A DNA stretch of 64,000 nucleotides from Acetobacter oryzoeni (GCF_004014775.2 NZ_CP042809.1:124001-188000), one strand, 5' to 3'; counted from the stretch's first letter, positions 35,520-45,534 are shown. Program-made: numbers and translations. The notes: generated by a model not told the origin, from the letters alone.

Positions 35520-36158
35520 ATGACACCCGCTTTACCGAATAATGATCGTTTTAATAATGCTCTTCCCGCCTGGATGTTTGCTGGTTTTTTCCGCCCGAAC
35601 GACATTGAGCGTTACGCTCAGCTTTCTCATGATCTGCTGGTGACGCCGACGCCGCAGATGCTGGAGTTCTGTGATGGAGGTCGCGAACTGGTCGAGCGAT
35701 ATAACCGCGACAAGGCCTTATGGCGCGCCTTTCGCCAGCGTGTGGCAATGTATCACCGCGATCTTCCCGCCTGGCAGGAGCAGGTTCGCGTCAATAACTA
35801 CCGGATCGGCTCCATTGTGGAACTGGCTGTTTATCGGCGTTTGCTGCAAGAAAAGGAGAGCGGCCTCACGATCATGGTTCAGCCACCCATTCGAGGACTG
35901 GGAAACAGAGGATTTGCGGATTTCGGTCTGTATTTCAAAGGACACCCCACAGTCTACATTGAGGTCGCCGGGACCGTTACGAGTACCGGGCGGTCGGTCT
36001 CTGAAAATGCTGAGAAATTCCGTATTGGTATTGAGGAACGTCTGATGCGCTACATGGGCGTTGCACCTGTAGAGGTGATCCATATCGACGAGGTCTGCGA
36101 TGTGTCCACACAGACCGAGCGGGTTCGTCAGGCAATTGAACGCGCAAAAATTGCATAA
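35520..36158 (+). CDS. Unrecognised protein, possible nuclease-like fold
   Basis: About 212 residues from ATG at 35520 (MTPALPNNDRFNNALPAWMF); an ATG at 35460 is also open. The C-terminal half has RIGSIVELAVYRRLLQ (a Glu in a helix), then GFADFGLYFKGHPTVYIEVA, i.e. Asp, ten residues, Glu-x-Ala, and EKFRIGIEERLMRY. This order resembles a PD-(D/E)xK nuclease but the Lys is replaced by Ala, so it is a weak inference. A nuclease or NERD-like role near the restriction operon would fit, but no function can be assigned. Confidence 0.55.
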   Translation: MTPALPNNDRFNNALPAWMFAGFFRPNDIERYAQLSHDLLVTPTPQMLEFCDGGRELVERYNRDKALWRAFRQRVAMYHRDLPAWQEQVRVNNYRIGSIVELAVYRRLLQEKESGLTIMVQPPIRGLGNRGFADFGLYFKGHPTVYIEVAGTVTSTGRSVSENAEKFRIGIEERLMRYMGVAPVEVIHIDEVCDVSTQTERVRQAIERAKIA

Positions 36159-36495
36159 TTCATTTTATCAAAAAACAACTGCTGACAGGGAAAATTGAAT
36201 CTTACTGGATGGTCTCTATCCGGTGGCGCGGGCCAGTCGGTTCTGGCTGGTCCATATTGATAAACTCCCTATTGATCGTGAATTTGTGCAAATCTGTTTC
36301 CAGCAATCCTGGAAAGACTTGTCTTATGAAATCCGGGTCGCTGTATGTGCGATAAAGGCAGCAGTCAGGAGGTGGCCACCTCCTGACTGCTGGAGAGAGC
36401 GGGTCGGGTCAGGACAGGCCATAATGGGCCGCGAATGAGTATGACCGCCTCTTCTTTTCCTCGGGCCTGAACGGATACCTGGGAGAAAATCCCGG
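36159..36495. other. Non-coding leader upstream of the IS110 recombinase, candidate bridge-RNA region
   Basis: No gene is seen. It contains a perfect 34-bp palindrome without loop (36359-36392; half-site CAGCAGTCAGGAGGTGG) and hairpins such as GGGA-GAAAA-TCCC just before the start codon. In IS621-like IS110 elements the left end upstream of the recombinase encodes a bridge RNA; this gap of about 300 bp would be that region. The exact left end of the element was not found. Confidence 0.35.
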
Positions 36496-37404
36496 ATGAC
36501 AAGCATAGGACAATGGGAAATGGCACAAACATGCGCAAAGCTGGAGAGTAATGCCGTTGTTGTTGGCATTGACGTTTCCAAGGATCATCTTGATGCCGCT
36601 CAATATCCATCTGGTGACCTGATCCAGACTTCCAACGATACGAAAGGCCTCAGAACGCTTCTACGGTGGATTGGCAGGCAACGTGCTGTGCATGTTGTCT
36701 TCGAGGCGACCGGCCCTTTCCATCGTCAACTGGAGAGTCATCTGGCCAAGGCCGGCATCCCATTCTCACGGATCAATCCGCGGCATGCAAGAAAGTTTGC
36801 TGAAGCAACCGGAAAGCTTGCAAAAACGGATCGGGTAGATGCCGTGATGCTGGCTAGGATGGGGGCACTTCTCGAACCCAGGACGTCTGAAATCTGCAAC
36901 GAGCAACAGTCTGCGCTCCAGGAACTGGCAGCTGCACGACGAAATCTGATCCGTGACAGGACAGCCCTGCTCAATCGCCAGCAAAACCTGCAGCTCAGTC
37001 TTCTGAAACGTCTGACACGCTATAGACTTCGTCAGATAGAAGCTCAGATCGCAGCCATCGATCAGGCAATCAGCGAACTGATCACGACAGACGGGAGCCT
37101 CTCTCGAAAACGCGCTATTCTGGTCAGTATTCCAGGTATTGGAGAGGCCACGGCAGCGATGCTAATTGCTGATATTCCCGAACTGGGAACACTGGAGAAT
37201 GGACAGGATGCTGCGCTCGCAGGCCTGGCTCCTGTCACCAGACAGTCAGGAAAGTGGCAGGGTAAAAGCTTTATTCGGGGTGGTCGGATTCATGTCAGAA
37301 ACGCCCTGTACATGCCTGCTCTGGTTGCTATGCGGCATAACCCTGATCTTCAAAGCATCTATCTTAGACTGACGGATAAGGGAAAGCATGCAAAAATGGC
37401 TCGG
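36496..37404 (+). pseudogene. IS110-family recombinase, C-terminally truncated by IS3 insertion
   Basis: 303 residues. The RuvC-like DEDD domain is visible: VVVGIDVSKDHLDAAQYPSG (first Asp), VFEATGPFHRQLES (Glu), KTDRVDAVMLARMGALL (Asp pair). The C-terminal half shows PGIGEATAAMLIADIPELG and GLAPVTRQSGKWQGKSFI followed by ALYMPALVAMRHNP, the transposase_20 part with the catalytic Ser. The frame then meets the IS3 end at 37403 in GKHAKMA, so about 20-30 last residues are missing. Lengths and layout resemble IS621. Start is at 36496, or at 36520. Confidence 0.85.
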
Positions 37405-37441
37405 TAATCCCCCCACTTTTAGTGGGGTTCTGACTGAGAAT

Positions 37442-38449
37442 TCAGGCAATTGCTTTTAGTTTCTGAGCGGGTGTGAACCCGGCGTTCCCCATGTTGGGTC
37501 TGTCATGGTTATATGTCCAGAGCCATTGTGTTGCGACCTCCTGTACGTCCTGAATGCTTTCAAACAGAGACTGCTCCAGCCATTCCTGCCGGACTGTTCT
37601 GTTGTAGCGTTCGATATAGGCGTTCTGTTGCGGATTGCCCGGTTGCCTATAGATCAAGGTAATTCCTTGTTTTGCGGCCCATGAAACCAACGTATGAGTG
37701 ATATATTCAGGGCCATTATCCATTCTGATAGCCCCTGGCCTGCCGCGCCACTCCATAACCTGTTCCAGACAGCGGACAACCCGACAGGCCGGCAAGGAAA
37801 AATCAACCTCAATCGCCAGTCCTTCACGATTAAAGTCATCCAGAATGTTCAGGAGACGAAAAGCGCGTCCATCCAAAAGCCTGTCTGCCATAAAATCCAT
37901 GGACCAGACCGTGTTGGGAAGGGTCGGAACCGAAAGTTTTTCAGGCTTTTCGCGAACCAGACGTCTGCGGGGTTTAATCCGCAGGTTAAGTTCCAGCTCC
38001 CGATAGATCCGATAAACCCGCTTATGGTTCCAGGGTTGTCCCTGCACATTACGTAGATACAGGAAACACAGGCCAAATCCCCATCTCCTGTGAGCCTGGG
38101 TCAGTCCCACCAGAAGAGCGGCAATCCGGTCGTTCTCCGCTGCCAGTCGCGGACGATAGCGAAAGCAGGTTTCCGATATCCCAAAAATCCGACAGGCCAG
38201 CGCAATGCTGACCCCGTGATGCGCCACAGCCTCTACGGCCAGTTCCCGGCGCTGGACTGGCCTCTTCATTTTTTTCCAAGGGCTTCCTTCAGGATATCCG
38301 TCTGCATGCTCAGATCCGCATACATACGCTTCAGCCGACGGTTCTCCTCTTCCAGAGCCTTCATTTGACTGATCATAGACGCATCCATGCCGCCATATTT
38401 CGCGCGCCACCGGTAAAACGTGGCATTGCTGATCCCATGCTCCCGGCAC
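37442..38449 (-). CDS. IS3 OrfB, DDE transposase
   Basis: The relevant part starts near [20 protein letters not shown] (about 38270); residues before it are out-of-frame OrfA sequence. The catalytic domain shows [20 protein letters not shown] (first Asp), [12 protein letters not shown] (second Asp) and [18 protein letters not shown] (Glu), as in the rve/IS3 family. It is produced as an OrfAB fusion through -1 frameshifting. All catalytic residues are present. Confidence 0.92.
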   Translation of the reverse strand: MPGAWDQQCHVLPVAREIWRHGCVYDQSNEGSGRGEPSAEAYVCGSEHADGYPEGSPWKKMKRPVQRRELAVEAVAHHGVSIALACRIFGISETCFRYRPRLAAENDRIAALLVGLTQAHRRWGFGLCFLYLRNVQGQPWNHKRVYRIYRELELNLRIKPRRRLVREKPEKLSVPTLPNTVWSMDFMADRLLDGRAFRLLNILDDFNREGLAIEVDFSLPACRVVRCLEQVMEWRGRPGAIRMDNGPEYITHTLVSWAAKQGITLIYRQPGNPQQNAYIERYNRTVRQEWLEQSLFESIQDVQEVATQWLWTYNHDRPNMGNAGFTPAQKLKAIA

Positions 38450-38571
38450 AGCTCTGGAACCGGGACGCCACCTTCAGCCTGACGGACCACACCCATGATC
38501 TGCGCGTCAGTAAAGCGATCACTCTTCATCAGAATCTCTTCATTCCATACGCTGAGAAAATTCTCATTCAA
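38266..38571 (-). CDS. IS3 OrfA (helix-turn-helix)
   Basis: 101 residues (about 87 from an internal [20 protein letters not shown]). The helix-turn-helix [20 protein letters not shown] matches IS3 OrfA, followed by the leucine-zipper-like [18 protein letters not shown]. It ends in GKK at an A-run; a -1 shift on GGAAAAAAATGA fuses it to OrfB as [11 protein letters not shown]. Confidence 0.9.
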   Translation of the reverse strand: MNENFLSVWNEEILMKSDRFTDAQIMGVVRQAEGGVPVPELCREHGISNATFYRWRAKYGGMDASMISQMKALEEENRRLKRMYADLSMQTDILKEALGKK

Positions 38572-38599
38572 AAGCCACTCTTTTTATGGGGGGATTACC

Positions 38600-39096
38600 G
38601 GCGTGTCTGCACGGGCCGGCAACTCTATCATTAATTTCTGCACGTTTATCGCGATTAAGTGGTTTTTTCGATGATAAAAATCTCAGTCAGCAGAGAATTA
38701 TCATTATCTTCTGGGTTTCAATAAATGTCGAAATACCTTAATTATGTTAGTCAATATTCTTATATTTCAGCATGTTAGTGATACCCTTAATTATGGGAAG
38801 GTCCCTTATTGATGCGAAAAAAGCCCATAATTAGGAGACAAAACGCGACCGCATGTTTATCAACGCACGGGTCTGCTTCCGCCTACATCTCGGTCGTTTG
38901 GACCACAAGATTATTTGTCAAATAGCGGACATCAGCGCTTCAAAGCCTCGTTGTAGAGCTTGTCTGGATTTCACTGATTACACCTATTGAATGATTCCAA
39001 GACACAGGCAGTCCCCCCATGGACGTTACGGTGAAAATTTCGGCGATACGGACTTTTGATCGGATCATATGACAAGCACATCCTTATATCCTTGTC
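38600..39096. other. Intergenic region with long dispersed repeat and CTTAATTA motifs
   Basis: No gene is supported. 38636-38905 matches, with gaps, 54165-54210 plus 56744-56965 (the same repeat interrupted by IS66). It includes TTTATCGCGATTAAGTGG, several CCTTAATTA-like motifs and the GTCTGCTTCCGCC motif. A GTCTGC/GCGGACA pair of the dispersed family lies at 38870-38935. Confidence 0.6.
38636..38905 (+). repeat. Long dispersed repeat C, copy 1
   Basis: About 270 bp. Shared blocks with the second copy: ATCGCGATTAAGTGGTTTTT, ATTATCATTATCTTCTGG, AATGTCGAAAT.CCTTAATTA, GTTAGTCAATA, ATATTTCAGCA.GTTA.TGAT and CCCTTAATTA. The second copy (54165-54210 and 56744-56965) is interrupted by IS66. Confidence 0.75.
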
Positions 39097-39136
39097 ATAC
39101 TGCCCCATAGTATGAAAGGATACTCAAGGGCAGTAT
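39097..39136. promoter_or_regulatory. Double FrmR-type operator
   Basis: Two ATACT-N7-AGTAT sites, at 39097-39113 and 39120-39136, 23 bp apart. Together they form a 40-bp near-palindrome with GCCCC/GGGGC-like spacers. This resembles the known FrmR operator architecture and lies just upstream of frmR. Confidence 0.75.
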
Positions 39137-39154
39137 ATTCGGAGTAAACGTTTC

Positions 39155-40581
<1,427 letters not shown>

Positions 40582-40640
40582 GGTCTGCGTCTCACCGCGC
40601 AACATCATTTCCAATGGTTGGAAATTACAGGAGAACGATC

Positions 40641-41042
40641 ATGGCAGTTATTTCCGGTGACGGTGTTTTCTCTCACGTTTTTCTTGGGGCAGTGGATACT
40701 GCGGTATCCGCGAAATTCTATGACGCCGCGCTTGCGGCTCTGGGCATAAAAAACCTGGGGCCGTTCGGGCATGGGTGGATTCTGTATGGCCGCGAAAAGC
40801 CAGCCTTCATCATTGCACGTCCAGGCAACGGTGAAGCGCCCTCAAGCAACGGTGTCACCATCGGTTTTGCAGCAGCGACACCCGCCGAAGTGGAGGCTTT
40901 TCATGCCGCAGGTCTTGCCAATGGGGGAACCGATGAAGGCGCACCCGGCCCGCGAAGCCACTTACCGGGCGCTTACGCTGCCTATCTCCGGGATCCGGCA
41001 GGGAACAAGATCTGCAGTTATACCTTCACGGACGGTAACTGA
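40641..41042 (+). CDS. VOC (glyoxalase/bleomycin resistance) superfamily protein
   Basis: About 133 residues from ATG at 40641, preceded by AGGAGA. The beta-alpha-beta-beta-beta pattern of VOC proteins is seen: FSHVFLGAVDTAVSAKFYDA, and near the C-terminus GAYAAYLRDPAGNKICSYTF. The LxDPxGN motif matches glyoxalase-like dioxygenases. The exact reaction is unknown. Its place between frmA and fghA suggests a role with glutathione adducts. Confidence 0.88.
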   Translation: MAVISGDGVFSHVFLGAVDTAVSAKFYDAALAALGIKNLGPFGHGWILYGREKPAFIIARPGNGEAPSSNGVTIGFAAATPAEVEAFHAAGLANGGTDEGAPGPRSHLPGAYAAYLRDPAGNKICSYTFTDGN

Positions 41043-41066
41043 CATGCGCAAAAGGCAGTGAGAGCC

Positions 41067-41894
41067 ATGGAACGCAAGGAAACACACGCCTCTTTTGGGG
41101 GTGTGCAGGAAGTCTGGCGACACAAGTCCGTGTCGTTGGGTGTGGAATCAAACTTCGCGATCTACCTGCCGCCGCAGGCAAAAACTGAAAAGGTTCCCGT
41201 TCTTTACTGGCTCTCCGGTCTGACATGTACGGAGCAGAATTTCATTGGCAAGGCTGGCGCGCAACGCGTGGCCGCAGAACTGGGCATCGCCATTGTCGCG
41301 TCGGATACCAGTCCACGGGGCGTGGGTGTGGCTGATGACGATGCGTACGATCTTGGACAGGGTGCCGGATTTTACCTCAATGCGACGCAGGAGCCGTGGG
41401 CTGCGCATTATCGGATGTATGATTACGTCGTCACGGAACTTCCTGCGCTGATTGAGGCGAGCTTTCCGGTTACGCAGCAGCGAGGCATTGCGGGACATTC
41501 GATGGGTGGATTTGGCGCCATCATGATCGCGCTGCGTAATCCTGGCCGCTATCGTTCTGTGTCAGCCTTTTCACCCATTGTGGCGCCAACGCAGGTACCA
41601 TGGGGTGAAAAAGCATTCAGTGCTTATCTGGGTCCGGATCGTGCCAGTTGGGCAGCCTATGACCCGCTTGAACTTGTGCGGACAGCGAAGGAAAGACTGC
41701 CTGTTCTGATAGATCAGGGTCTGGCGGACCAGTTTCTGAAAGAACAGCTCAGACCAGAACTGTTCCAGGAAGCCGCACAGAATGCAGGGCAGGAACTCAT
41801 CCTGAATCTTCGTCCTGATTACGATCACAGTTATTATTTTATAGCCAGTTTCATTGCAGATCATCTCAGACATTTCGTGAGTAAACTAGGATGA
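41067..41894 (+). CDS. fghA: S-formylglutathione hydrolase
   Basis: About 275 residues from ATG at 41067 (MERKETHASFGGVQEVWRHK). Alpha/beta hydrolase of the esterase D family: YWLSGLTCTEQNFIGKAG, the nucleophile elbow GHSMGGFGA (Ser about 150), and the late DYDHSYYFIASFIADHLRHF with the catalytic His. It hydrolyses S-formylglutathione to formate and glutathione, the step after FrmA. It ends the operon; a bidirectional terminator lies about 170 bp downstream. Confidence 0.95.
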   Translation: MERKETHASFGGVQEVWRHKSVSLGVESNFAIYLPPQAKTEKVPVLYWLSGLTCTEQNFIGKAGAQRVAAELGIAIVASDTSPRGVGVADDDAYDLGQGAGFYLNATQEPWAAHYRMYDYVVTELPALIEASFPVTQQRGIAGHSMGGFGAIMIALRNPGRYRSVSAFSPIVAPTQVPWGEKAFSAYLGPDRASWAAYDPLELVRTAKERLPVLIDQGLADQFLKEQLRPELFQEAAQNAGQELILNLRPDYDHSYYFIASFIADHLRHFVSKLG

Positions 41895-42347
41895 ACAGAT
41901 TGTCAGATTTTTTGGATCCGCGCTTTTCTGGCTTCGGGTGGAGACGAAATCTGTTAGGGGCGTCTTGGAAACTGTGGAATTAACTGGCGGCTTTCTGCAT
42001 CTTTTGTCCGGAAGCAGACATTCCGTTTGCCCCTCAGAGCCGACATGGAGTGAGTCCTCGGCGTGAAATAAGCCCGACTAAGAACGGGCTTATTTTAACC
42101 TAATTAGAGGACTCGTTTTAACCCGAATAAGGGCATTTTCGCGGGGTTGAACGGCGCGAAAACGAGGATTCTCCTAATTGAGGAATTTCGACAAACCTTC
42201 CTTTTTCCGTGCGCCCACCTACTTGCAATAAAGGGGAGAAACGGACGTAGATTTTGTGGCAGAAAACCGTTGACTTTGGATATACAGCAAAATTCCTGGG
42301 CTGCTGTTTGTCTGAACAACCGCTATAAGCCTCAACATTCTGATTTA
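41895..42347. other. Intergenic region with terminator and CTTAATTA-type palindromes
   Basis: No gene seen. It holds a bidirectional terminator (42066-42096), a GAAGCAGACATTCCGTTTGC motif (42013-42032) and a second hairpin TTTTCGCG/CGCGAAAA at about 42136-42163. CCTAATTAGAGG (42100) and CCTAATTGAGGAATTTCGAC (42174) flank that hairpin, like the sites at 52766 and 56780. Confidence 0.5.
42066..42096. terminator. Bidirectional intrinsic terminator
   Basis: AATAAGCCCG (to 42076) pairs with CGGGCTTATT (42085-42094); A- and T-rich tails are on both sides. It probably ends the frm operon. Confidence 0.75.
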
Positions 42348-42381
42348 TACGTCATTGACGTATGTGCTGTTGACGTATAAT
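42348..42381 (+). promoter_or_regulatory. Promoter/operator of the HigBA-like pair
   Basis: A near-perfect palindrome TACGTCA-T-TGACGTA (42348-42362) is followed by another TTGACGTA (42370-42377) that runs into TATAAT (42376-42381), a good -10 box. This is the expected layout for TA autorepression. Confidence 0.6.
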
Positions 42382-42390
42382 TTGCCGATA

Positions 42391-42732
42391 ATGTCAAAGC
42401 TGCAGACCGTTGTCGAACTGCCTGAATTCATAAAACGGGCAAAAGCCCTGATGTCAGACGACGATCGTATGGCTCTGATTAACATGCTCGCGGCAATGCC
42501 AGAGTCTGGGGTTTCTCTGGGCGGCGGCCTGCGAAAGATTCGTTTTGCACGTGAAGGTAGCGGGAAGAGGGGAGGTTACAGAACTCTTTATGTCTTTGGC
42601 GGAAGACATATGCCTCTGTTCCTGCTGACTGTTTTTGCCAAAAACGAAAAAGACAATCTAACCCGATCCGAACAGGCCGCTCTAGTAGACTTGAGTAAGA
42701 CACTGATTGCGAAATATGGAGAACCATCATGA
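42391..42732 (+). CDS. RelE/HigB2-like toxin
   Basis: About 113 residues from ATG at 42391 (MSKLQTVVELPEFIKRAKAL). The RelE-like mRNA interferase region is LGGGLRKIRFAREGSGKRGG followed by YRTLYVFGGRHMPLFLLTVF and AKNEKDNLTRSE, typical of the HigB2/DUF1044 branch. It precedes the antitoxin gene and overlaps it by 4 bp, the reversed toxin-first order of higBA systems. Confidence 0.88.
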   Translation: MSKLQTVVELPEFIKRAKALMSDDDRMALINMLAAMPESGVSLGGGLRKIRFAREGSGKRGGYRTLYVFGGRHMPLFLLTVFAKNEKDNLTRSEQAALVDLSKTLIAKYGEPS

Positions 42733-43025
42733 GCACTTATGACAGCATTCTGCAGGGGCTGAATGAGGCTCTCGCATATTCGGAAGCTCAAGCACAAAAC
42801 AGCATTACCCATAAGGTGCGTGTGCCGTCTGTGGACGTTGCTGCCATCAGAACCCGAACGGGACTGTCCCAGGCGCAGTTCGCCAGGAGCATCGGTGTCG
42901 CCAAGGGAACCCTTCTGAACTGGGAACATGGTCGTCGTCAGCCAACCGGACCAGCTCAGGTCTTGCTGGCGATGTTAGATAAGCGTCCATCGTTGGTCAG
43001 CGAACTGCTCTCTGCCGCTCGCTGA
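42729..43025 (+). CDS. Xre-type antitoxin (HigA2-like)
   Basis: 98 residues. A helix-turn-helix is clear: VDVAAIRTRTGLSQAQFARS, IGVAKGTLLNWEHGRRQPTG. This binds the palindromic operator upstream of the toxin gene and neutralises the toxin. It overlaps the toxin stop by 4 bp. Confidence 0.9.
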   Translation: MSTYDSILQGLNEALAYSEAQAQNSITHKVRVPSVDVAAIRTRTGLSQAQFARSIGVAKGTLLNWEHGRRQPTGPAQVLLAMLDKRPSLVSELLSAAR

Positions 43026-43341
43026 TAAAACTGGGACCCTAGACGCTGATTGAAGCAGCTGCTTCGGGGGGGGGGGCGGGAGGTCCGGTTTCGGGTGAAT
43101 AAATCGCAAAGATAACCTCTGATTGAGACTATAACCTTTTGAAATCTTCTACTAAAATCGATCAGAGAAACCGAAAAATTTATTGTCAGTTCCGCCCACC
43201 GAACTATAGCCCCAGAGACTATAATAAATCATGCTGAATACGTTTGAAATAAAAGACCTTCTGATATACTTCGGCTTCGAGTTTAACGAAGAAAAAACGC
43301 ATGCCTTTGGTTTCAGTCATTCAACGTTAAGAAACTAAAGG
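43026..43341. other. Intergenic region with an 11-G run and a broken HNH-gene leader
   Basis: A run of 11 G lies at 43066-43076. From ATG at 43231 a reading frame MLNTFEIKDLLIYFGFEFNE continues to a stop at 43336, in the same frame as the HNH gene starting at 43342. It may be the lost N-terminus of that gene. Confidence 0.5.
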
Positions 43342-44055
43342 GTGTATCTAAAAGTTGACCGCAAGCGTCTTGCAGACGAGCCCAAGCCAGTAAAGAAGCA
43401 GCCGCTTGTCGTTCATCTTGATGTCGGCCAAATTCTTGGTTTTGATGAAACTCGTGTGGGTAAGTCAGAACCCAATCGAGAGTACAAGAACGACAACATG
43501 AGTGCATTCCGCATTGGGGCGAGCTCCAAGGCTATGGGCATCGCTGTCAATGTCGAGGACGTTTATGCTCTGAAAGAGCTACTTGTTCTAATGGGCTGGC
43601 GGCATCCGCAAAATCAAAATAATGCCGAGCAGGACATTGCTGAAGCCACCGATCTGCCAGAACAGGAGACCGAACGGCAGGCGGTAATCGCTGCACGGCG
43701 CGGCCAAGGTATGTTCAGGGCATCATTGGATGAGCATTGGAAGTGCTGTGCGGTCACTGGCTGCGCCACGCGTGCGTTGTTGCGTGCCTCGCATATCCAG
43801 CCATGGCGAGATTCGAGCAATATTAACCGGCTCAACCCGTACAATGGTTTGTTGTTGGCCGCGCATCTGGATGCCGCATTTGACCAGGGCCTGATCAGCT
43901 TTGCGAACGACGGAAGCATCTTAATAGACGAGTATCGCCTTCCTCGTGAACAAGCGGCTTTGATAGGAATTACCTCAGGGATGAGACTAAGTCATGTAAG
44001 TCCAGCACATCATCCGTTTCTGGACAATCACCGCCGATTACATGGATTTGTTTGA
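43342..44055 (+). CDS. HNH endonuclease-like protein, N-terminus possibly interrupted
   Basis: 237 residues from a GTG at 43342. The HNH site is in the C-terminal half: CCAVTGCATRALLRASHIQP (His of HIQP), then LNPYNGLLLAAHLDAAFDQG with the Asn and second His, as in HNH_2/AbaSI-like modules. The N-terminal segment (KKQPLVVHLDVGQILGFDE) is not recognised. A 35-codon open stretch directly upstream in the same frame ends in TAA two codons before, so the gene may be a premature-stop mutant. Its setting by TA systems suggests a defence or selfish role. Confidence 0.72.
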   Translation: MYLKVDRKRLADEPKPVKKQPLVVHLDVGQILGFDETRVGKSEPNREYKNDNMSAFRIGASSKAMGIAVNVEDVYALKELLVLMGWRHPQNQNNAEQDIAEATDLPEQETERQAVIAARRGQGMFRASLDEHWKCCAVTGCATRALLRASHIQPWRDSSNINRLNPYNGLLLAAHLDAAFDQGLISFANDGSILIDEYRLPREQAALIGITSGMRLSHVSPAHHPFLDNHRRLHGFV

Positions 44056-44265
44056 TGCTTAATACGCTGGCCATTTGAACAACCGGTTTGGAAAAATAAC
44101 TGAGGGGCTTTGAATAGCCGAAATGCAGGCATTGCTGCCTGTCTGCTTCTGTACCACTGAGTAGATCTGGGGGGAAAGCGGAGTGTCGGGTTTTCGCCAG
44201 GAGCCAGCCGAAGCAGACATCTCCGGCAGATCAGGCTCGGTCTCAAAATACAAACACGAAGATGA

Positions 44266-45051
44266 TCATTCGGCCCAGTAGTTCATGTGATGCACATGCA
44301 CTTTCAGCTCAGGGTTTCGGGGACCTTGGAATAGAGCCGAATAAGGAGATAAGTATTTTGATTCGGGAATATTGAGTTTAGAGCTAGCGTCCTTATCCAG
44401 ATCAATTGTGCCGTTGAAGCCAGAAATGAGAACAGAGCTGTTTCCATGGCCGCGATACAGTAGGCAGCCTGTTACGCCGAGGTATAATTCCGATCTCGGT
44501 TCTATCGTCAACACTTTATTTGCTTCTTTTTCAAGATCTTCAAACGTAAATTGAAAAGTATTATATCCTCCGTCATTACTGGTTTCTTGAGGAAACACTA
44601 TATCTCCATCTGAATGAAGATGTTTTGCGTAGTTTCGGCAGAGTTCTTTTGGGTTTGGACCAGCTCCTATCACGTATATCCCTGCAATGAATTGTACGTC
44701 CTGAGCCAATCCGGACCCTAGGTTCTTGTATACTGGGTGAGCGTTGAATTTAACAACAGAAGCTATTTCATCCGAGTATTTGGATATGGAAGTATCGGTG
44801 ATTGATACTATCTTCAGCCATGGTCGATTTTGAGAAAATAATGCCTCCCTCGCGATAGCAGTTTGTTCCACAGATGCCACTGCTTGGGTGTGAGCCTCGC
44901 CTACCGCACGCCATGCATAGAAGGCACTGAACCCACCTGCAATCGCGGCAATCATAGCGAACACCAGCGATATCGAGGCTATTAAGCGATCGGTTAATGG
45001 CACAATAAAAGCATTCGCAAGTTCTCTTATCTGACGCGGGCTATGATCCAC
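44266..45051 (-). CDS. Membrane-anchored protein of unknown function
   Basis: 261 residues. One hydrophobic helix at about residues 24-47 (LIASISLVFAMIAAIAGGFS) follows a charged N-terminal segment; the rest is soluble with a coiled-coil-like stretch (VGEAHTQAVASVEQTAIARE) and then beta-rich sequence. The topology is a single N-terminal anchor with a periplasmic or cytoplasmic domain of unknown family. It lies alone between the HNH gene and ccdAB. Confidence 0.6.
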   Translation of the reverse strand: MDHSPRQIRELANAFIVPLTDRLIASISLVFAMIAAIAGGFSAFYAWRAVGEAHTQAVASVEQTAIAREALFSQNRPWLKIVSITDTSISKYSDEIASVVKFNAHPVYKNLGSGLAQDVQFIAGIYVIGAGPNPKELCRNYAKHLHSDGDIVFPQETSNDGGYNTFQFTFEDLEKEANKVLTIEPRSELYLGVTGCLLYRGHGNSSVLISGFNGTIDLDKDASSKLNIPESKYLSPYSALFQGPRNPELKVHVHHMNYWAE

Positions 45052-45228
45052 GATGAAAATCTAACCCGTCAACAAAAAAAAGTGGTCATCTATGTCGAGC
45101 AGAACTGACTGTTAGGCGGCGCGCTCCAAAAGGCCTGTAGATTTCAAATCGATCGAAGTCTGCTTACGGGAGCATGGCGGGGAGTTCTTATGTCTTAGAA
45201 GAAGGCGGAAATCGACTGAAGCTGTCTC

Positions 45229-45534
45229 TCAGAAACCAGTTAAAAGCAGATCGATAGCCTGGGTTATTTCATCCTGATAAAGAGACAATGAAGTCACGCC
45301 TTTCTTCAGATCACGTTCAGGTACAGCAGCCATAAACTGCGTCATCATAACGAACGATTGGTCATCTATTGTGAAAACAGGATTCAGTCTCTTTGCTGGC
45401 TTGGGTGCCACTTTCTGTGCTAAAAGTGGCACCACGATGCGGGTGCCCAATTCATCAAGTAGATCTGCCTGTACATCTACAACAAAACGCGCTTCACCTC
45501 GTCTGGCCAAACGATACACATCAAAACGGGCCAT
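45229..45534 (-). CDS. ccdB: CcdB toxin (DNA gyrase inhibitor)
   Basis: 101 residues. The CcdB fold is clear: MARFDVYRLARRGEARFVVD, GTRIVVPLLAQKVAPKPAKR, and the final FMAAVPERDLKKGVTSLSLY followed by ITQAIDLLLTGF. The toxin traps gyrase. Its start directly abuts the ccdA stop, forming a post-segregational killing pair, a frequent plasmid maintenance module. Confidence 0.93.
   Translation of the reverse strand: MARFDVYRLARRGEARFVVDVQADLLDELGTRIVVPLLAQKVAPKPAKRLNPVFTIDDQSFVMMTQFMAAVPERDLKKGVTSLSLYQDEITQAIDLLLTGF

Larger units (their letters stand above)
37403..38599 (-). mobile_element. IS3-family insertion sequence
   Basis: About 1.2 kb bounded by inverted repeats GGTAATCCCCCCA (from 37403) and its complement TGGGGGGATTACC (to 38599). 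It carries OrfA and OrfB on the minus strand. No clear 3-bp target duplication is seen, and the right side does not contain the rest of the interrupted IS110 gene, so the right flank was rearranged after insertion. Confidence 0.85.
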
